DNA of 58,595 nt from Halopseudomonas xiamenensis (GTDB taxonomy: Bacteria > Pseudomonadota > Gammaproteobacteria > Pseudomonadales > Pseudomonadaceae), in assembly GCF_014219065.1 (NCBI RefSeq), contig NZ_JACLGO010000028.1, positions 1 to 58,595 of the forward strand, read 5' to 3'. The position numbers and the translations under genes are program-made. This document shows, in pieces, positions 1 through 9,307 of this stretch; the stretch's first letter is position 1, and each line of letters opens with the position of its first letter. Under the pieces are notes generated by a model. It made no database searches and had not been told where the DNA came from. It saw only the letters and a program-made list of their open reading frames with translations.

Positions 1-35
1 CACTGCTTCGCCCGCTTGAGCGCCCTGAGCTCTGC

Positions 36-82
36 GAAGGGCCGGGGCGCGGAGCGGGGGCCGGGGGAGAGGGGGCAGCGAA
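36..82. repeat. G-rich REP-like half element
   Basis: A purine-rich stretch of runs of G interrupted by GAGAGG and GGGGCGCGGAG resembles one arm of the GGGAGAGGGG-type palindrome found as a full inverted pair at 38.87-39.12 kb. Only a partial arm is visible, and no partner arm lies between it and dacB. The window edge prevents a fuller description. Confidence 0.35.
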
Positions 83-230
83 CTCTCCCCACTCCAAAAA
101 ACACCCCAACCACCACCCCACCGGTAGTTTTCCAGCCCGCGCTTGCGCTATCCTGTCCAACAACCGGCTGTCACTCTGGGAACGGACTCTCTACACAGCC
201 CCACCCGTTTTTCCCTGGGAGTCGCACTCG

Positions 231-1700
231 ATGCTGCGTCTGAAAAAACTGTCCCTGTGCTGCTTCCTTTCCCTTGGCCTGCTCGCCAGTGGCGCGACCT
301 TCGCTGAGAGCGATCGTGGCACCCTGCCCGCCAAGGTCAGTTCCGCCCTGGCAGCCGCCAAGATACCCGCCGACGCCATGGCCCTGGCGGTCATTCCCCT
401 GGAGGGCCAGGGGCTGGCGCAGTATGTGAATGCCGATCAGCCGGTCAACCCGGCCTCGACCATGAAGCTGGTGACCACCTACGCCGCCCTGGAGCTACTC
501 GGCCCGAACTACCAATGGCGCACCGACCTGTATGGCACCGGCCCGATCAGCGGCGGTGAGCTGCAGGGTGACCTGGTGTTTCGCAGCAGTGGTGATCCCA
601 AGCTGACCATGGAACGCGTCTGGCTGCTGCTGCGCGACCTGCGCGCCGCCGGGGTGCGGGAAGTGCGTGGTGATCTGGTGTTGCAACCGGCGGATATCCG
701 CCTGCCGCAGGACCTGGTGCCCTTCCAGGATGACGGCAACGATCCGAGCAAACCCTTCCTGGTCGAACCCGACCCGCTGCTGACCAACCTCAAGCTGCTG
801 TCCCTCAAGAGCTACGGCGAGGCCGGCGGCGTGCGCACGCACCTGGAGCCGGCTTTGCCGGAGGTCAGCATCGACAACCAGTTGACCCTGCTGCCGGCGG
901 CCAACAGCTGCCCTTGGCCGAACGTGGCCTATGGCATCAAGGATGACGGCAAGCGCGCCACCATCACCCTGACAGGCTCCCTGCACCAGGGCTGCAGCGC
1001 CGAGCGCTATCTGTCCCTGCTCGACGCGCCGGTATACACCGCCAGCCTGATCCGTACCCTGTGGCACGAGATGGGTGGCCGTATCCATGGCGGTAACCGC
1101 ATAGGCCCGTCGCCGACCAATGCCCGGCTGCTGGCACGCAGTACCTCGCCGGACCTGGTCGATGTGGTGCGCGACATCAACAAGTACAGCAACAACACCA
1201 TGGCTCGGCAGCTGTTCCTGACCATCGGCCGCGAACAGCGCAGCGCAGCGGATACCGATGATCACAAGGCCGCCACCCGCATCATCAACCAGTGGCTGGC
1301 GGACAAGGAGATCCAGCCCAACGGGCTGGTACTGGACAATGGTTCGGGATTGTCACGCCTGGAGCGCATGACCGCCCGTGACATGGCGCAGCTGCTGAGC
1401 CATGCCTGGCACAGCCCCTACGCCGCCGAGTTCATCGCCTCCATGCCGCTGGCGGCAATGGACGGCACCATGCGCCGGCGCCTGCGCAACACTCCGGTCG
1501 CCGGCCAGGCGCATATCAAGACCGGCTCGCTGCGCAATGTCCGGGCCATTGCCGGCATCACCCGGGACAACAACGGCCAGAGCTGGGCGGTAACCGCCAT
1601 CGTCAACCACCCCTCCGCCGGCGCCAGCCGTGAGGCGCTGGATCAGTTGCTCGGTGATGTGTACCGCCGTGGTCCGACGGATATAGCTGACCGTCGCTGA
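231..1700 (+). CDS. dacB: D-alanyl-D-alanine carboxypeptidase/endopeptidase, PBP4 type
   Basis: This is a periplasmic penicillin-binding protein of the S13 peptidase family (489 aa). It removes the terminal D-Ala and cuts peptide cross-links of peptidoglycan. An N-terminal signal peptide (about residues 1-25, ending ATFA-ES) is followed by the three active-site motifs: STMK at 76-79 with nucleophile S76, SNN at about 320-322, and KTG at about 430-432. The long insertion between the first two motifs is normal for PBP4. The start at ATG 231 has GGGAG about 10 bases upstream. It is monocistronic and converges with rlmKL across a short repeat-containing gap. Confidence 0.93.
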   Translation: MLRLKKLSLCCFLSLGLLASGATFAESDRGTLPAKVSSALAAAKIPADAMALAVIPLEGQGLAQYVNADQPVNPASTMKLVTTYAALELLGPNYQWRTDLYGTGPISGGELQGDLVFRSSGDPKLTMERVWLLLRDLRAAGVREVRGDLVLQPADIRLPQDLVPFQDDGNDPSKPFLVEPDPLLTNLKLLSLKSYGEAGGVRTHLEPALPEVSIDNQLTLLPAANSCPWPNVAYGIKDDGKRATITLTGSLHQGCSAERYLSLLDAPVYTASLIRTLWHEMGGRIHGGNRIGPSPTNARLLARSTSPDLVDVVRDINKYSNNTMARQLFLTIGREQRSAADTDDHKAATRIINQWLADKEIQPNGLVLDNGSGLSRLERMTARDMAQLLSHAWHSPYAAEFIASMPLAAMDGTMRRRLRNTPVAGQAHIKTGSLRNVRAIAGITRDNNGQSWAVTAIVNHPSAGASREALDQLLGDVYRRGPTDIADRR

Positions 1701-1719
1701 CAGGCTTTCGCGGTGTAGC

Positions 1720-1829
1720 GCCTGCGGTCTCCGAGCAACCCCGTCGTCGAGCAGGGGCCCAAACCTGGGGGTGTAGCGCCCCCGCGCTACGCCTGCGGCC
1801 TCCAAGCAACCCCGTCGTCGAGCAGGGGC
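1720..1829. repeat. Two 39-bp direct repeats, period 71 bp, between dacB and rlmKL
   Basis: Copies at 1720-1758 and 1791-1829 share the series GCCTGCGG, TCC, AGCAACCCCGTCGTCGAGC and AGGGGC with two substitutions. A small palindrome (TAGCGC, four C, GCGCTA) sits between them at about 1774-1789. The repeat lies where the convergent dacB and rlmKL transcripts meet, so it could act as a bidirectional terminator or be an ordinary intergenic repeat. No coding capacity is apparent. Confidence 0.7.
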
Positions 1830-1865
1830 TCGACAACCCCAGGCACGCTCGTCTCTGAGCTCCCC

Positions 1866-4061
1866 TCAGCGCATCAACCGCCAGGTCCGATGAATCCGCG
1901 CATTGCGCTGAAAATCCCGATCCAGCGTCTGCGCCGAGATATCCTGCACCTGGTACTTTTCCTCCAGCGCCGGGTCCAGGCGGAAGCGGCGGAAGTTGTT
2001 GGAGAAATACAGCACCCCGCCCGGCGCCAGGCGTGCCATGGCCATGTCCAGCAATTGCACGTGATCACGCTGCACATCGAACACGTCGTCCATGCGCTTG
2101 GAGTTGGAGAAGGTCGGTGGGTCGATGAAGATCAGCTCGTACTCGCCCCTGTCCTGCTCCAGCCACTTCATCACATCGTCCTGCACCAGTTGATGCAGAT
2201 CGGACAGGCCGTTCAGCGACAGGTTGCGCCGCGCCCAGTCCAGATAGGTCTTCGACAGGTCGACACTGGTGGTCTTGCGCGCCCCACCCACCGCCGCATG
2301 CACGGTGGCGCTGGCGGTATAGCAGAACAGGTTGAGGAAGCGCTTGCCGCGTGCCTCCTCGGCGATGCGCAGGCGGATCGGGCGATGATCGAGGAACAGC
2401 CCGGTATCCAGGTAGTCGGTCAGGTTGATCAGCAGTTTCACCTGCCCTTCCTGTACGGTAAGAAACTCGCCACGACGGTCCATGCGCTGGTACTGCTGCT
2501 TGCCTGCCTGGCGCTGGCGCTGCTTGAGCACCACCCGCTGCGCCGGTATGCCGAGCACCTGCGGCAAGGCCACCAGCACGTCCTGCAGTCGGGCCTGGGC
2601 CTTGTCCTCGCTGATACTGGCTGGCGCGGCGTATTCCTGCACATGCGCCCAACCATCGTACAGGTCGACCGCTACGGCAAACTCCGGCATATCCGCATCG
2701 TACAGCCGGTAGCAACTGATATTCTGCTGCCGCGCCCACTTGCCCAGGGTCTTGAGATTCTTCTTCAGGCGGTTGGCGAACATCTGCGCCGACTCACTCA
2801 GCCGGGCACTGGTCTCCACCGGGCGCGCGGTCTTGTCGACAGCGGCCTCCCCGGCTCGCTCGGCCGGGCCCGGGCTGCTGCCGGTGATGTAGCGCTCCGG
2901 CTGCAGATCCATCAGCAGCAGTTTGCACGGCAAGGCGCCATTGAACAGTGAATACTGCTTGTGACTGCGAATGCCCATGCGCCGGCCCAGTTCCGGGTTG
3001 CCGGTAAAGATCGCGGCCTGCCAGCCGGTGCATTCACTGCGCAACACTTCGCCGAGCTTCTGGTACAGATAGACCAGGCTCGCGGTATCACCCAGGCGCT
3101 CGCCATAGGGCGGATTGCACACGATCAGGCCGCCCTGGCCCCGATCCGGATTGGGCGCGAAGGTCGCCAGTTCGCCCTGGTAGACCTTGATCCATTCGCC
3201 CAGCCCGGCACGCTGGATATTGTTGCGCAGCGGCTGCAACAGCCGTGGGTCGGCCTCATAACCACGAATCCACAGCGGTGGCCGGGCCAGACCGGCCTCG
3301 GCGCGCAGCCGGGCCTCGTCATGCAAGCGCTGCCAGAGTGCCGGCACATGCTGCAGCCAATGGCTGAAGCCCCAGTGCTGGCGATGCAGGTTCGGTGCGA
3401 TATCCGCCGCCATCAGCCCCGCTTCCACCAGAAAGGTCCCGGAACCGCACATGGGGTCGGCCAAGGCCGCACCCTGGGCAGCCAGCGCTGGCCAGCCAGC
3501 GCGAATCAGTACCGCCGCGGCCAGGTTCTCCTTGAACGGCGCCGCACCCTGCTGCAACCGGTAGCCACGCTGATGCAGACTGTTACCGGACAGGTCCAGC
3601 GCCAGTTGCACCTCGCCACTGCGACAATGCACATTGATGCGTAGCTGCGGGTTCGCCTTGTCCACCGAGGGGCGCACGCCCTCCGCTGTGCGCAGCCGAT
3701 CGACGATCGCGTCCTTGACTCTGAGCGCGCCGAAATGGGTATTGTCGACACCCGGCAGTTGGCCGCTGAAATCCACCGCCAGGCTGCCGTCAGGCGCCAT
3801 GTGGTCAGCCCAGTCGATCCGCGCCACGCCGTCATACAGGCCCTGCGCATCACTGGCGGCAAAACGCCCCAGGACCATAAGCACCCGGTTGGCCAGGCGC
3901 GACCACAGGCAGATGCGGTAGCCCAGTTGCAGGTCGCCCTGCACATGCACCCCGGCTACGGTTTCCCTGGCCGATTCGGCGCCGAGTTCCCGCAGCTCGT
4001 CGAGAAGCAAGCCCTCGATGCCCTTTGGACAGGTGATAAAAAATTCAAGGGTCTCGCGCAT
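1866..4061 (-). CDS. rlmKL: Bifunctional 23S rRNA (guanine) methyltransferase RlmKL
   Basis: The protein makes m2G2445 (RlmL half) and m7G2069 (RlmK half) in 23S rRNA. The N-terminal THUMP region is followed by a first Rossmann methyltransferase domain with DPMCGSGTFLVEAG and the NPPYGERL catalytic motif. A second domain ends with FIDPPTFSNSKRMDD. Start: the frame is open to an ATG at 4100, but the ATG at 4061 gives MRETLEFFITCPKGIEGLL, which matches where family members begin, so 4061 is preferred (731 aa) and 4100 remains possible. It is transcribed away from rmf. Confidence 0.9.
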   Translation of the reverse strand: MRETLEFFITCPKGIEGLLLDELRELGAESARETVAGVHVQGDLQLGYRICLWSRLANRVLMVLGRFAASDAQGLYDGVARIDWADHMAPDGSLAVDFSGQLPGVDNTHFGALRVKDAIVDRLRTAEGVRPSVDKANPQLRINVHCRSGEVQLALDLSGNSLHQRGYRLQQGAAPFKENLAAAVLIRAGWPALAAQGAALADPMCGSGTFLVEAGLMAADIAPNLHRQHWGFSHWLQHVPALWQRLHDEARLRAEAGLARPPLWIRGYEADPRLLQPLRNNIQRAGLGEWIKVYQGELATFAPNPDRGQGGLIVCNPPYGERLGDTASLVYLYQKLGEVLRSECTGWQAAIFTGNPELGRRMGIRSHKQYSLFNGALPCKLLLMDLQPERYITGSSPGPAERAGEAAVDKTARPVETSARLSESAQMFANRLKKNLKTLGKWARQQNISCYRLYDADMPEFAVAVDLYDGWAHVQEYAAPASISEDKAQARLQDVLVALPQVLGIPAQRVVLKQRQRQAGKQQYQRMDRRGEFLTVQEGQVKLLINLTDYLDTGLFLDHRPIRLRIAEEARGKRFLNLFCYTASATVHAAVGGARKTTSVDLSKTYLDWARRNLSLNGLSDLHQLVQDDVMKWLEQDRGEYELIFIDPPTFSNSKRMDDVFDVQRDHVQLLDMAMARLAPGGVLYFSNNFRRFRLDPALEEKYQVQDISAQTLDRDFQRNARIHRTWRLMR

Positions 4062-4201
4062 CTCATTGATTTCCACAGGTGTATTACATTCATGTTGCAT
4101 TCAGGCTCTAAGGATGGCGCCTGACATGCCGATTTGATCTTTCTCATCCACACGCAATAGGGTACAACAGGTCCAAGACTTTGCGTTGGTAAACCGAACA
4201 A

Positions 4202-4276
4202 GGAGTCCGCGATCCACGCGGGCTCCGGGGTGCTGAGGGCAATCCCTGCACCAAACCCCGCTCCGGATGGAGCGGG
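4202..4276 (+). promoter_or_regulatory. Structured 5' leader of rmf, three consecutive hairpins
   Basis: Three stem-loops lie end to end just before rmf. Hairpin 1 pairs 4202-4211 with 4217-4226 (GGAG-t-CCGCG / CGCGG-g-CTCC). Hairpin 2 pairs 4229-4233 with 4248-4252 plus an inner GGG/CCC. Hairpin 3 pairs CCCGCTCC at 4257-4264 with GGAGCGGG at 4269-4276 around a GGAU loop. A conserved 'rmf RNA motif' has been described upstream of rmf in Pseudomonas, and position and architecture fit it. Membership was not tested with a covariance model. Confidence 0.7.
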
Positions 4277-4304
4277 TTGTCATACCACACGAGGGCTGTA
4301 CTTT

Positions 4305-4520
4305 ATGAGAAGACTAAAGCGTGATCCGATGGAACGAGCATTTTTGCGCGGGTATCAGAACGGCGTTCAAGGCAAGTCTCAAGACTCCTGTCCCTTCAAC
4401 AGTAGCGCCACCAGACAGAACTGGATCAACGGCTGGCGTGAAGGCAGAGCCGACCACTGGGCAGGTTATACCGGAATTTCTGGCGTGCATCGCCTTAACG
4501 AGATGCGTGCCGTAGGGTAA
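4305..4520 (+). CDS. rmf: Ribosome modulation factor
   Basis: Rmf binds 70S ribosomes in stationary phase and drives formation of inactive 100S dimers. The 71-aa protein begins MRRLKRDPMERAFLRGYQ, carries SCPFNSSATRQNW in the middle and is strongly basic, as usual for the family; pseudomonad versions are longer than the 55-aa E. coli protein. The ATG at 4305 follows GAGGG. It has a structured leader and its own terminator, so it is a monocistronic unit between two leftward genes. Confidence 0.95.
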   Translation: MRRLKRDPMERAFLRGYQNGVQGKSQDSCPFNSSATRQNWINGWREGRADHWAGYTGISGVHRLNEMRAVG

Positions 4521-4581
4521 TCCCCCCTCTAGCGATTTCTCCCAGGGCGCTTACTCCAAGCGTCGGGCCTGCGAGGCCCAA

Positions 4582-4610
4582 GGCCCCCGTACACCGGGGG
4601 CCATTTTATT
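4582..4610 (+). terminator. Rho-independent terminator of rmf
   Basis: A GGCCCCCG/CGGGGGCC stem (4582-4589 with 4595-4602) is followed by ATTTTATT. A second small hairpin, GGGCCTGCGAGGCCC, precedes it. The end of the convergent pyrD gene starts at 4610. Confidence 0.85.
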
Positions 4611-5641
4611 CAGCCCTTATCCTGTCTCATTGCCGCAATCGCATCCACACACTCACGAATCAACTCCGGCCCACGGTAGATGAAGCCGCTGTACAACTGC
4701 ACCAGACTGGCCCCGGCGGCGATCTTGGCCGCCGCATCAGCACCGGTCAGAATACCGCCCACACCAATGATCGGCAGCTGCCCATCCAGCTCCCCGGCCA
4801 GCACCCGGATCACCTCGGTCGATACCTCGGTCAACGGGCCACCGGACAGGCCGCCAGCCTCATCGGCATGCTCCAGCCCCTCGACCCGCTGGCGATCGAG
4901 CGTGGTATTGGTCGCGATCACCGCATCCATTCCCTGCTCGCGCAGCGTGCGGGCCACCAGGACCAGCTCCTCGGGTGTCATGTCCGGTGCGATCTTGATC
5001 GCAATGGGCACATAGCGACCATGCTGGCTGGCCAGTTGCTGCTGGCACTGCTTGATCTGCCCGAGCAGCACCTTGAGCGTGTCACCGTACTGCAGCGTGC
5101 GCAGGCCGGGGGTATTGGGGGATGACAGATTGACCGTCACATAGCCGGCATACGGGTAGACCTTGCGCAGACAGTGCAGGTAATCGTCCACCGCATTCTC
5201 GACCGGCGTCAGCGCGTTCTTGCCGATATTGATTCCCAGCACGCCCTTGTAGCGCACCCGGGCAATGCGCTCGACCATGGCATCCACGCCCAGGTTGTTG
5301 AAACCCATGCGGTTGATGATCGCATCGGCCTCCGGCAGGCGGAACAGGCGCGGCTTGGGATTGCCCGGCTGCGGTCTGGGCGTGACCGTACCCACTTCCA
5401 CGAAGCCGAAGCCCAGCCCGGCAAAACCGTCCACCGCCACCGCATTCTTGTCCAGACCCGCCGCCAGACCCACCGGATTATCGAAGGTCATGCCCAGCAG
5501 ACGCACCGGCTGCGGCTGCACCGGCCGCGCCAGACGCGAGGCCAGGCCCAGGCGGCCGGCGGCACCGATCAGGTCCAGCGCCAGATCATGGGAGGTCTCC
5601 GCCGGCAGGCGGAACATCAGGGAACGCAAGGTGGAGTACAT
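4610..5641 (-). CDS. pyrD: Dihydroorotate dehydrogenase (quinone), class 2
   Basis: PyrD oxidises dihydroorotate to orotate in pyrimidine synthesis, passing electrons from FMN to membrane quinone. The protein starts [19 protein letters not shown], the short N-terminal amphipathic region typical of membrane-associated class 2 enzymes. It contains [11 protein letters not shown] and [11 protein letters not shown]; the latter carries the catalytic Ser found in class 2, where class 1 enzymes have Cys. The ATG at 5641 (343 aa) was chosen over a longer reading to 5749 because it matches the family N-terminus. The rmf terminator abuts its 3' end. Confidence 0.95.
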   Translation of the reverse strand: MYSTLRSLMFRLPAETSHDLALDLIGAAGRLGLASRLARPVQPQPVRLLGMTFDNPVGLAAGLDKNAVAVDGFAGLGFGFVEVGTVTPRPQPGNPKPRLFRLPEADAIINRMGFNNLGVDAMVERIARVRYKGVLGINIGKNALTPVENAVDDYLHCLRKVYPYAGYVTVNLSSPNTPGLRTLQYGDTLKVLLGQIKQCQQQLASQHGRYVPIAIKIAPDMTPEELVLVARTLREQGMDAVIATNTTLDRQRVEGLEHADEAGGLSGGPLTEVSTEVIRVLAGELDGQLPIIGVGGILTGADAAAKIAAGASLVQLYSGFIYRGPELIRECVDAIAAMRQDKG

Positions 5642-5745
5642 GGAAATGCCCCGGTAGTGAATGGCTGCGCGGAGTATACCGTATCGAGCCGCCCGCCACT
5701 CAACCGCTTCGGTGATTGCAGATCGTGGCGTGCGGCCCGCGGGCA

Positions 5746-6084
5746 TCACTCATCCAGATGAAACTTGTGCAGGATACGGTGCAGCAGCGGTGCGATGACG
5801 ATGGTACTGGTGGCGATGTAGACATAGCCGGCAAAAAAACCATAGAGGCTGGCAAACACCTGCCCCGGAGCACTTTCGGGAAAGATCGACAGCCCCAGCC
5901 CGCTGCTCAGCGTAACCGACGCCATCAGCGCCCTGCCCGGCTCCATGTTGTCGAAGTACATATGCCCGACCACACCCGCCAGCAGGGTTACCAGCACCAA
6001 TGCCAGTGCCGCGAGCACATGCCAGAACATGCGCTTGCGAAAATCCCGCCTGGCAACCAACGGCTCGCTCTTGTTTTCGTACAT
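5746..6084 (-). CDS. Small inner-membrane protein, possible two-TM ion-channel-like family
   Basis: A 112-aa protein has a basic N-terminus, one hydrophobic helix (about residues 20-42), a loop, and a second hydrophobic stretch (about 75-100) ending in [15 protein letters not shown]. The [25 protein letters not shown] pattern recurs in small membrane proteins sometimes labelled two-pore potassium-channel-like, but no canonical TVGYG selectivity filter is present. Function is therefore unassigned. It lies between ycaO (16 bp downstream of it) and pyrD and is probably co-transcribed with ycaO. Confidence 0.7.
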   Translation of the reverse strand: MYENKSEPLVARRDFRKRMFWHVLAALALVLVTLLAGVVGHMYFDNMEPGRALMASVTLSSGLGLSIFPESAPGQVFASLYGFFAGYVYIATSTIVIAPLLHRILHKFHLDE

Positions 6085-6099
6085 ATCCTTGCCCCGTAT

Positions 6100-8292
6100 C
6101 TAGAGCTGAATGCCCGCCCTGGCAGCACGATGCGCATGCAGCTTCCGGTAACTCTCGATCAGACGCAGATGCCTGTCCAGACCTTCAAGCCGCATGCTGG
6201 TCGGTGTCAGGCCGTGGAAGCGCACCTCCCCCAGCACCGAGCCCACCACCGCCTCCATGCTCGCCTCGCCGAACATGCGCCGGAAGTTGTGCAGGTAGTC
6301 CTCCAGCTCCAGCTCGTCATCGAGTACCAGCTCCAGTACCACCTGCATGGCCTGGTAGAACAACCCACGCTCAACGGTATTGTCGTTGTACTGCAGGAAC
6401 ATCTCGACCCGCTCCAGCGCCTCCTCGTGCTGCCCCAGCGCCAGGTTGATCAGCAGTTTCAGTTCGAGGATGGTGAGCTGGCCCCAGACAGTGTTCTCGT
6501 CGAACTCGATGCCGATCAGGGTAGTGATATCCATATGCTCATCAAGCTGGCTCTCGTCCAACCGTTCCAGCAACGCAGCCAGTTGATCGTCCTCCAGGAT
6601 ATGCAGATTGAGGATATCCTCCCGGTAATCCAGCGCCTTGTTGGTGTTGTCCCAGACCAGGTCCTCCACCGGATACACCTCGGAGTAACCCGGCACCAGG
6701 ATACGGCATACCGGCGCGCCAAGATCCTCATGCACCGCCATGTACGCCTCCAGCCCCATCTCCTCAAGGATGCCGAACAGCGTCGCCGCCTCCTCCTCGT
6801 TGCTCCCGGAGAAATCCCACTCGACGAACTCGACATCCGCCCGGGCGCTGAAGAAGCGCCAGGAAACCAGCCCCGAGGAGTCGATGAAGTGCTCGACATA
6901 GTTGTTGGGCTCGGTGATCGCCTGGGAGTTGAAGGTCGGCGGCTGGAAATCGTTCAGTCCTTCGAAGCTGCGCCCCTGCAACAGCTCGGTAAGGCTGCGC
7001 TCCAGCGCCACCTCGAAGCTCGGATGCGCGCCGAACGAAGCGAACACCCCACCCGTCCTCGGGTTCATCAGCGTCACGCACATCACCGGGAACTGCCCAC
7101 CCAGCGAAGCATCCTTGACCAAGACCGGAAAGCCCTGAGCCTCCAGCGCCTGGATACCTTCGAGGATGGCGGGATACTTTTCCAGTACCGCCATCGGCAC
7201 GTCCGGCAGCGCGATCTCCTCGACGATGATCTGCTTCTTCACCGCCCGCTCGAATATTTCCGACAGGCACTGCACCTGGGCTTCAAACAGGGTATTGCCG
7301 GCACTCATGCCGTTGCTGAGGTAGAGGTTCTCGATCAGGTTCGAGGGGAAGTAGACCACCTCGCCATCCGATTGACGCACAAACGGCAACGAGACGATGC
7401 CACGCGCCATGTTGCCCGAATTGGTATCGATCAGGTGCGAGCCACGCAGTTCACCTTCCGGATCGTAGATTTCCCGACAATGCTCATCCAGGATCTCCAG
7501 CGGCAGCTCATCGTCTGGCCCCGGCTGGAACCACTTCTCGTCGGGATAGTGCACAAAGGCAGCGTCAGCGATATCCGGGCCGAAGAACTGATCGTTATAG
7601 AAGAAATTACAGCTCAGCCGCTCGATGAACTCGCCCAGCGCCGAGCACAGCGCACTCTCCTTGGTCGAGCCCTTGCCGTTGGTGAAACACATGTTCGACG
7701 CCGCATCCCGGATATGCAGCGACCACACATGCGGCACTATGTTGCGCCAGGAAGCGATCTCGATCTTCATGCCCAGTTGCGCCAGCATGCCGGTCATGTT
7801 GGCGATGGTCTGCTCCAGCGGCAGATCCTTGCCTGCAATCCAGGTACTGCCCTCCCCGGCAGGCCTGGCCATCAGCAGCGCCTGGGCATCCTCATCGATA
7901 TTGCCCACCGTCTCGATCTGGAACTCCGGCCCGGTCTGCACCACCTTCTTCACCGTGCAGCGATCGATCGAACGCAGGATACCCTGGCGATCCTTGTCGG
8001 AAATATCCTCCGGCAGCTCGACCTGGATTTTGAAGATCTGCTTGTAGCGATCCTCCGGGTCAACGATGTTGTTCTGCGACAACCGGATGTTCTCGGTAGG
8101 AATATTGCGCGCGTTGCAGTACACCTTGACGAAATACGCCGCGCACATCGCCGAGGACGCCAGGAAGTAATCGAACGGCCCAGGCGCCGAGCCATCGCCC
8201 TTGTAACGGATCGGCTGATCGCTGATGACGGTGAAATCATCGAACTTGGCTTCAAGTCTGAGATTGTCGAGAAAGTTGACCTTGATTTCCAT
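6100..8292 (-). CDS. ycaO: OsmC-domain/YcaO-domain fusion protein
   Basis: The first about 140 residues form an OsmC-like domain (MEIKVNFLDNLRLEAKF, then FDYFLASSAMCAAYFVK with the typical Cys). The rest is a YcaO domain, an ATP-grasp-like fold that in other members activates amide backbones for azoline or thioamide formation. In E. coli, YcaO is linked to beta-methylthiolation of ribosomal protein S12 by RimO. No precursor peptide or partner dehydrogenase lies nearby, so a housekeeping role is more likely than RiPP synthesis. ATG 8292 (730 aa) is preferred to the upstream in-frame ATG at 8364 because the OsmC domain begins there. Confidence 0.88.
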   Translation of the reverse strand: MEIKVNFLDNLRLEAKFDDFTVISDQPIRYKGDGSAPGPFDYFLASSAMCAAYFVKVYCNARNIPTENIRLSQNNIVDPEDRYKQIFKIQVELPEDISDKDRQGILRSIDRCTVKKVVQTGPEFQIETVGNIDEDAQALLMARPAGEGSTWIAGKDLPLEQTIANMTGMLAQLGMKIEIASWRNIVPHVWSLHIRDAASNMCFTNGKGSTKESALCSALGEFIERLSCNFFYNDQFFGPDIADAAFVHYPDEKWFQPGPDDELPLEILDEHCREIYDPEGELRGSHLIDTNSGNMARGIVSLPFVRQSDGEVVYFPSNLIENLYLSNGMSAGNTLFEAQVQCLSEIFERAVKKQIIVEEIALPDVPMAVLEKYPAILEGIQALEAQGFPVLVKDASLGGQFPVMCVTLMNPRTGGVFASFGAHPSFEVALERSLTELLQGRSFEGLNDFQPPTFNSQAITEPNNYVEHFIDSSGLVSWRFFSARADVEFVEWDFSGSNEEEAATLFGILEEMGLEAYMAVHEDLGAPVCRILVPGYSEVYPVEDLVWDNTNKALDYREDILNLHILEDDQLAALLERLDESQLDEHMDITTLIGIEFDENTVWGQLTILELKLLINLALGQHEEALERVEMFLQYNDNTVERGLFYQAMQVVLELVLDDELELEDYLHNFRRMFGEASMEAVVGSVLGEVRFHGLTPTSMRLEGLDRHLRLIESYRKLHAHRAARAGIQL

Positions 8293-8433
8293 GGGGCGGG
8301 TACCGGATTTGTAGCTTGAGGCAGGGAGGAGGCAAAGGTGCCGTATGGGGCGGCATGGTATCACCTGATGCCGACTCCGTTACAGCTCACACCCTGGACG
8401 CTACATTTCCCGGCACATCATCACATCACCTGG

Positions 8434-8835
8434 TCACTCATGACCCGGCTCCCATTCCTCATACGCAACGACAGCAGGACCATGACCCAGCCAGGGAACC
8501 GCATGCGAAGCCCATATCTGCAACGCCGGCACCTGCCCCGGATCATCATCCAGCGTCGCCACACGCAGCGTGAAGGTTTCCCGCCCATCCGTCTTCTTGA
8601 GCAGGTGTGTTCCGCAATTGCCACAAAAATAACGGTGCTTGCCAGGCGATGACTCGAACGATTTCAACAGGTGCTCACCGCTGAGCCATTTGAAATGCTC
8701 CGGCTTCACTGCTGCAGCCGTGTTGAAAGCGGCTGCGTGGGCCTTGCGACAGCTTCGACAGGAGCAGTGCTGAATGGCGGAGGCCAAGGCCTGTACTTCA
8801 TACTGGATCTGACCACATAGGCAGCTGCCTTTCAT
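8434..8835 (-). CDS. GFA-family (glutathione-dependent formaldehyde-activating enzyme-like) zinc protein
   Basis: The 133-aa protein carries the cysteine pattern of the GFA/CENP-V family: SCLCGQ near residue 5, HCSCRSCRKAH at about 38-48 and YFCGNCGTHLL near 74. These cysteines coordinate zinc. A function in formaldehyde-glutathione condensation is known for few members and is disputed, so only the family is claimed. The ATG at 8835 follows AAGGAGAC, a strong ribosome binding site. No adjacent formaldehyde dehydrogenase is present. Confidence 0.88.
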   Translation of the reverse strand: MKGSCLCGQIQYEVQALASAIQHCSCRSCRKAHAAAFNTAAAVKPEHFKWLSGEHLLKSFESSPGKHRYFCGNCGTHLLKKTDGRETFTLRVATLDDDPGQVPALQIWASHAVPWLGHGPAVVAYEEWEPGHE

Positions 8836-9085
8836 GCTTGTCTCCTTGTTACCCAATGGCTCACCTGTGTGCACCACTTGCGGTATCACCACAGGTTGCC
8901 GTGCAGTCGATTGTTAAACAGGGCCATTGTCCTCCGCCAGTTTTCTGGTGTCCCTGTCGATCAACGGGTGGTTGGCTGGTAATGCCTGTCGGCGAGCAGG
9001 CGCTCGCCAACCCTGGAGGAACAGCCCGCTGTAGATCCCTGTGGTTGCAGCGCGACGCAGTTGGAGACCCCCGCCTGTCAGCGGC
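8836..9085. other. Intergenic region with no gene recognised
   Basis: The 250 bp between the GFA gene and DUF2835 hold the presumed promoter of the GFA gene and a small REP-like palindrome around 8990-9012 (GGCGAGC, AGGC, GCTCGCC). No ORF with a convincing start was found. Confidence 0.5.
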
Positions 9086-9307
9086 TTAACTCAACCGCTC
9101 CAACGACACCATCTTGCCCTCGCTGGTAAAACGCATGACAAAACTCCCATACACCCCTTCATGCGTCAGGAAGGGCCGCAGGTGATGCGCTGGCAGGCTG
9201 ATGCTGCGGCCGTCGCGGCTGCGCATCAGGACCCGCTTGGCGTCGCCGCGATACCAGGCCAGGTAGCGTTCGGCGGGCAGTGCCACGTCGATGATCAGTT
9301 CCTGCAT
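9086..9307 (-). CDS. DUF2835 family protein
   Basis: A 73-aa cytoplasmic protein reads MQELIIDVALPAERYLAWY and then YRGDAKRVLMRSRDGRSISL, the DUF2835 pattern seen in pseudomonads; no function is known. Its start overlaps the 3' end of gdhB by 13 bp, so it is translated from the same mRNA. The overlap suggests coupling but says nothing about a shared role. Confidence 0.85.
   Translation of the reverse strand: MQELIIDVALPAERYLAWYRGDAKRVLMRSRDGRSISLPAHHLRPFLTHEGVYGSFVMRFTSEGKMVSLERLS

Noticed and set aside
6100..8292. RiPP (thiazole/oxazole or thioamide) gene cluster around ycaO
   Set aside because: No precursor peptide, dehydrogenase, TfuA or export gene nearby; the OsmC-YcaO fusion is the housekeeping type.
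5716..8319. 867-codon open frame opposite ycaO and its neighbour
   Set aside because: It is the antisense shadow of two clear genes, with no start signal or domain.
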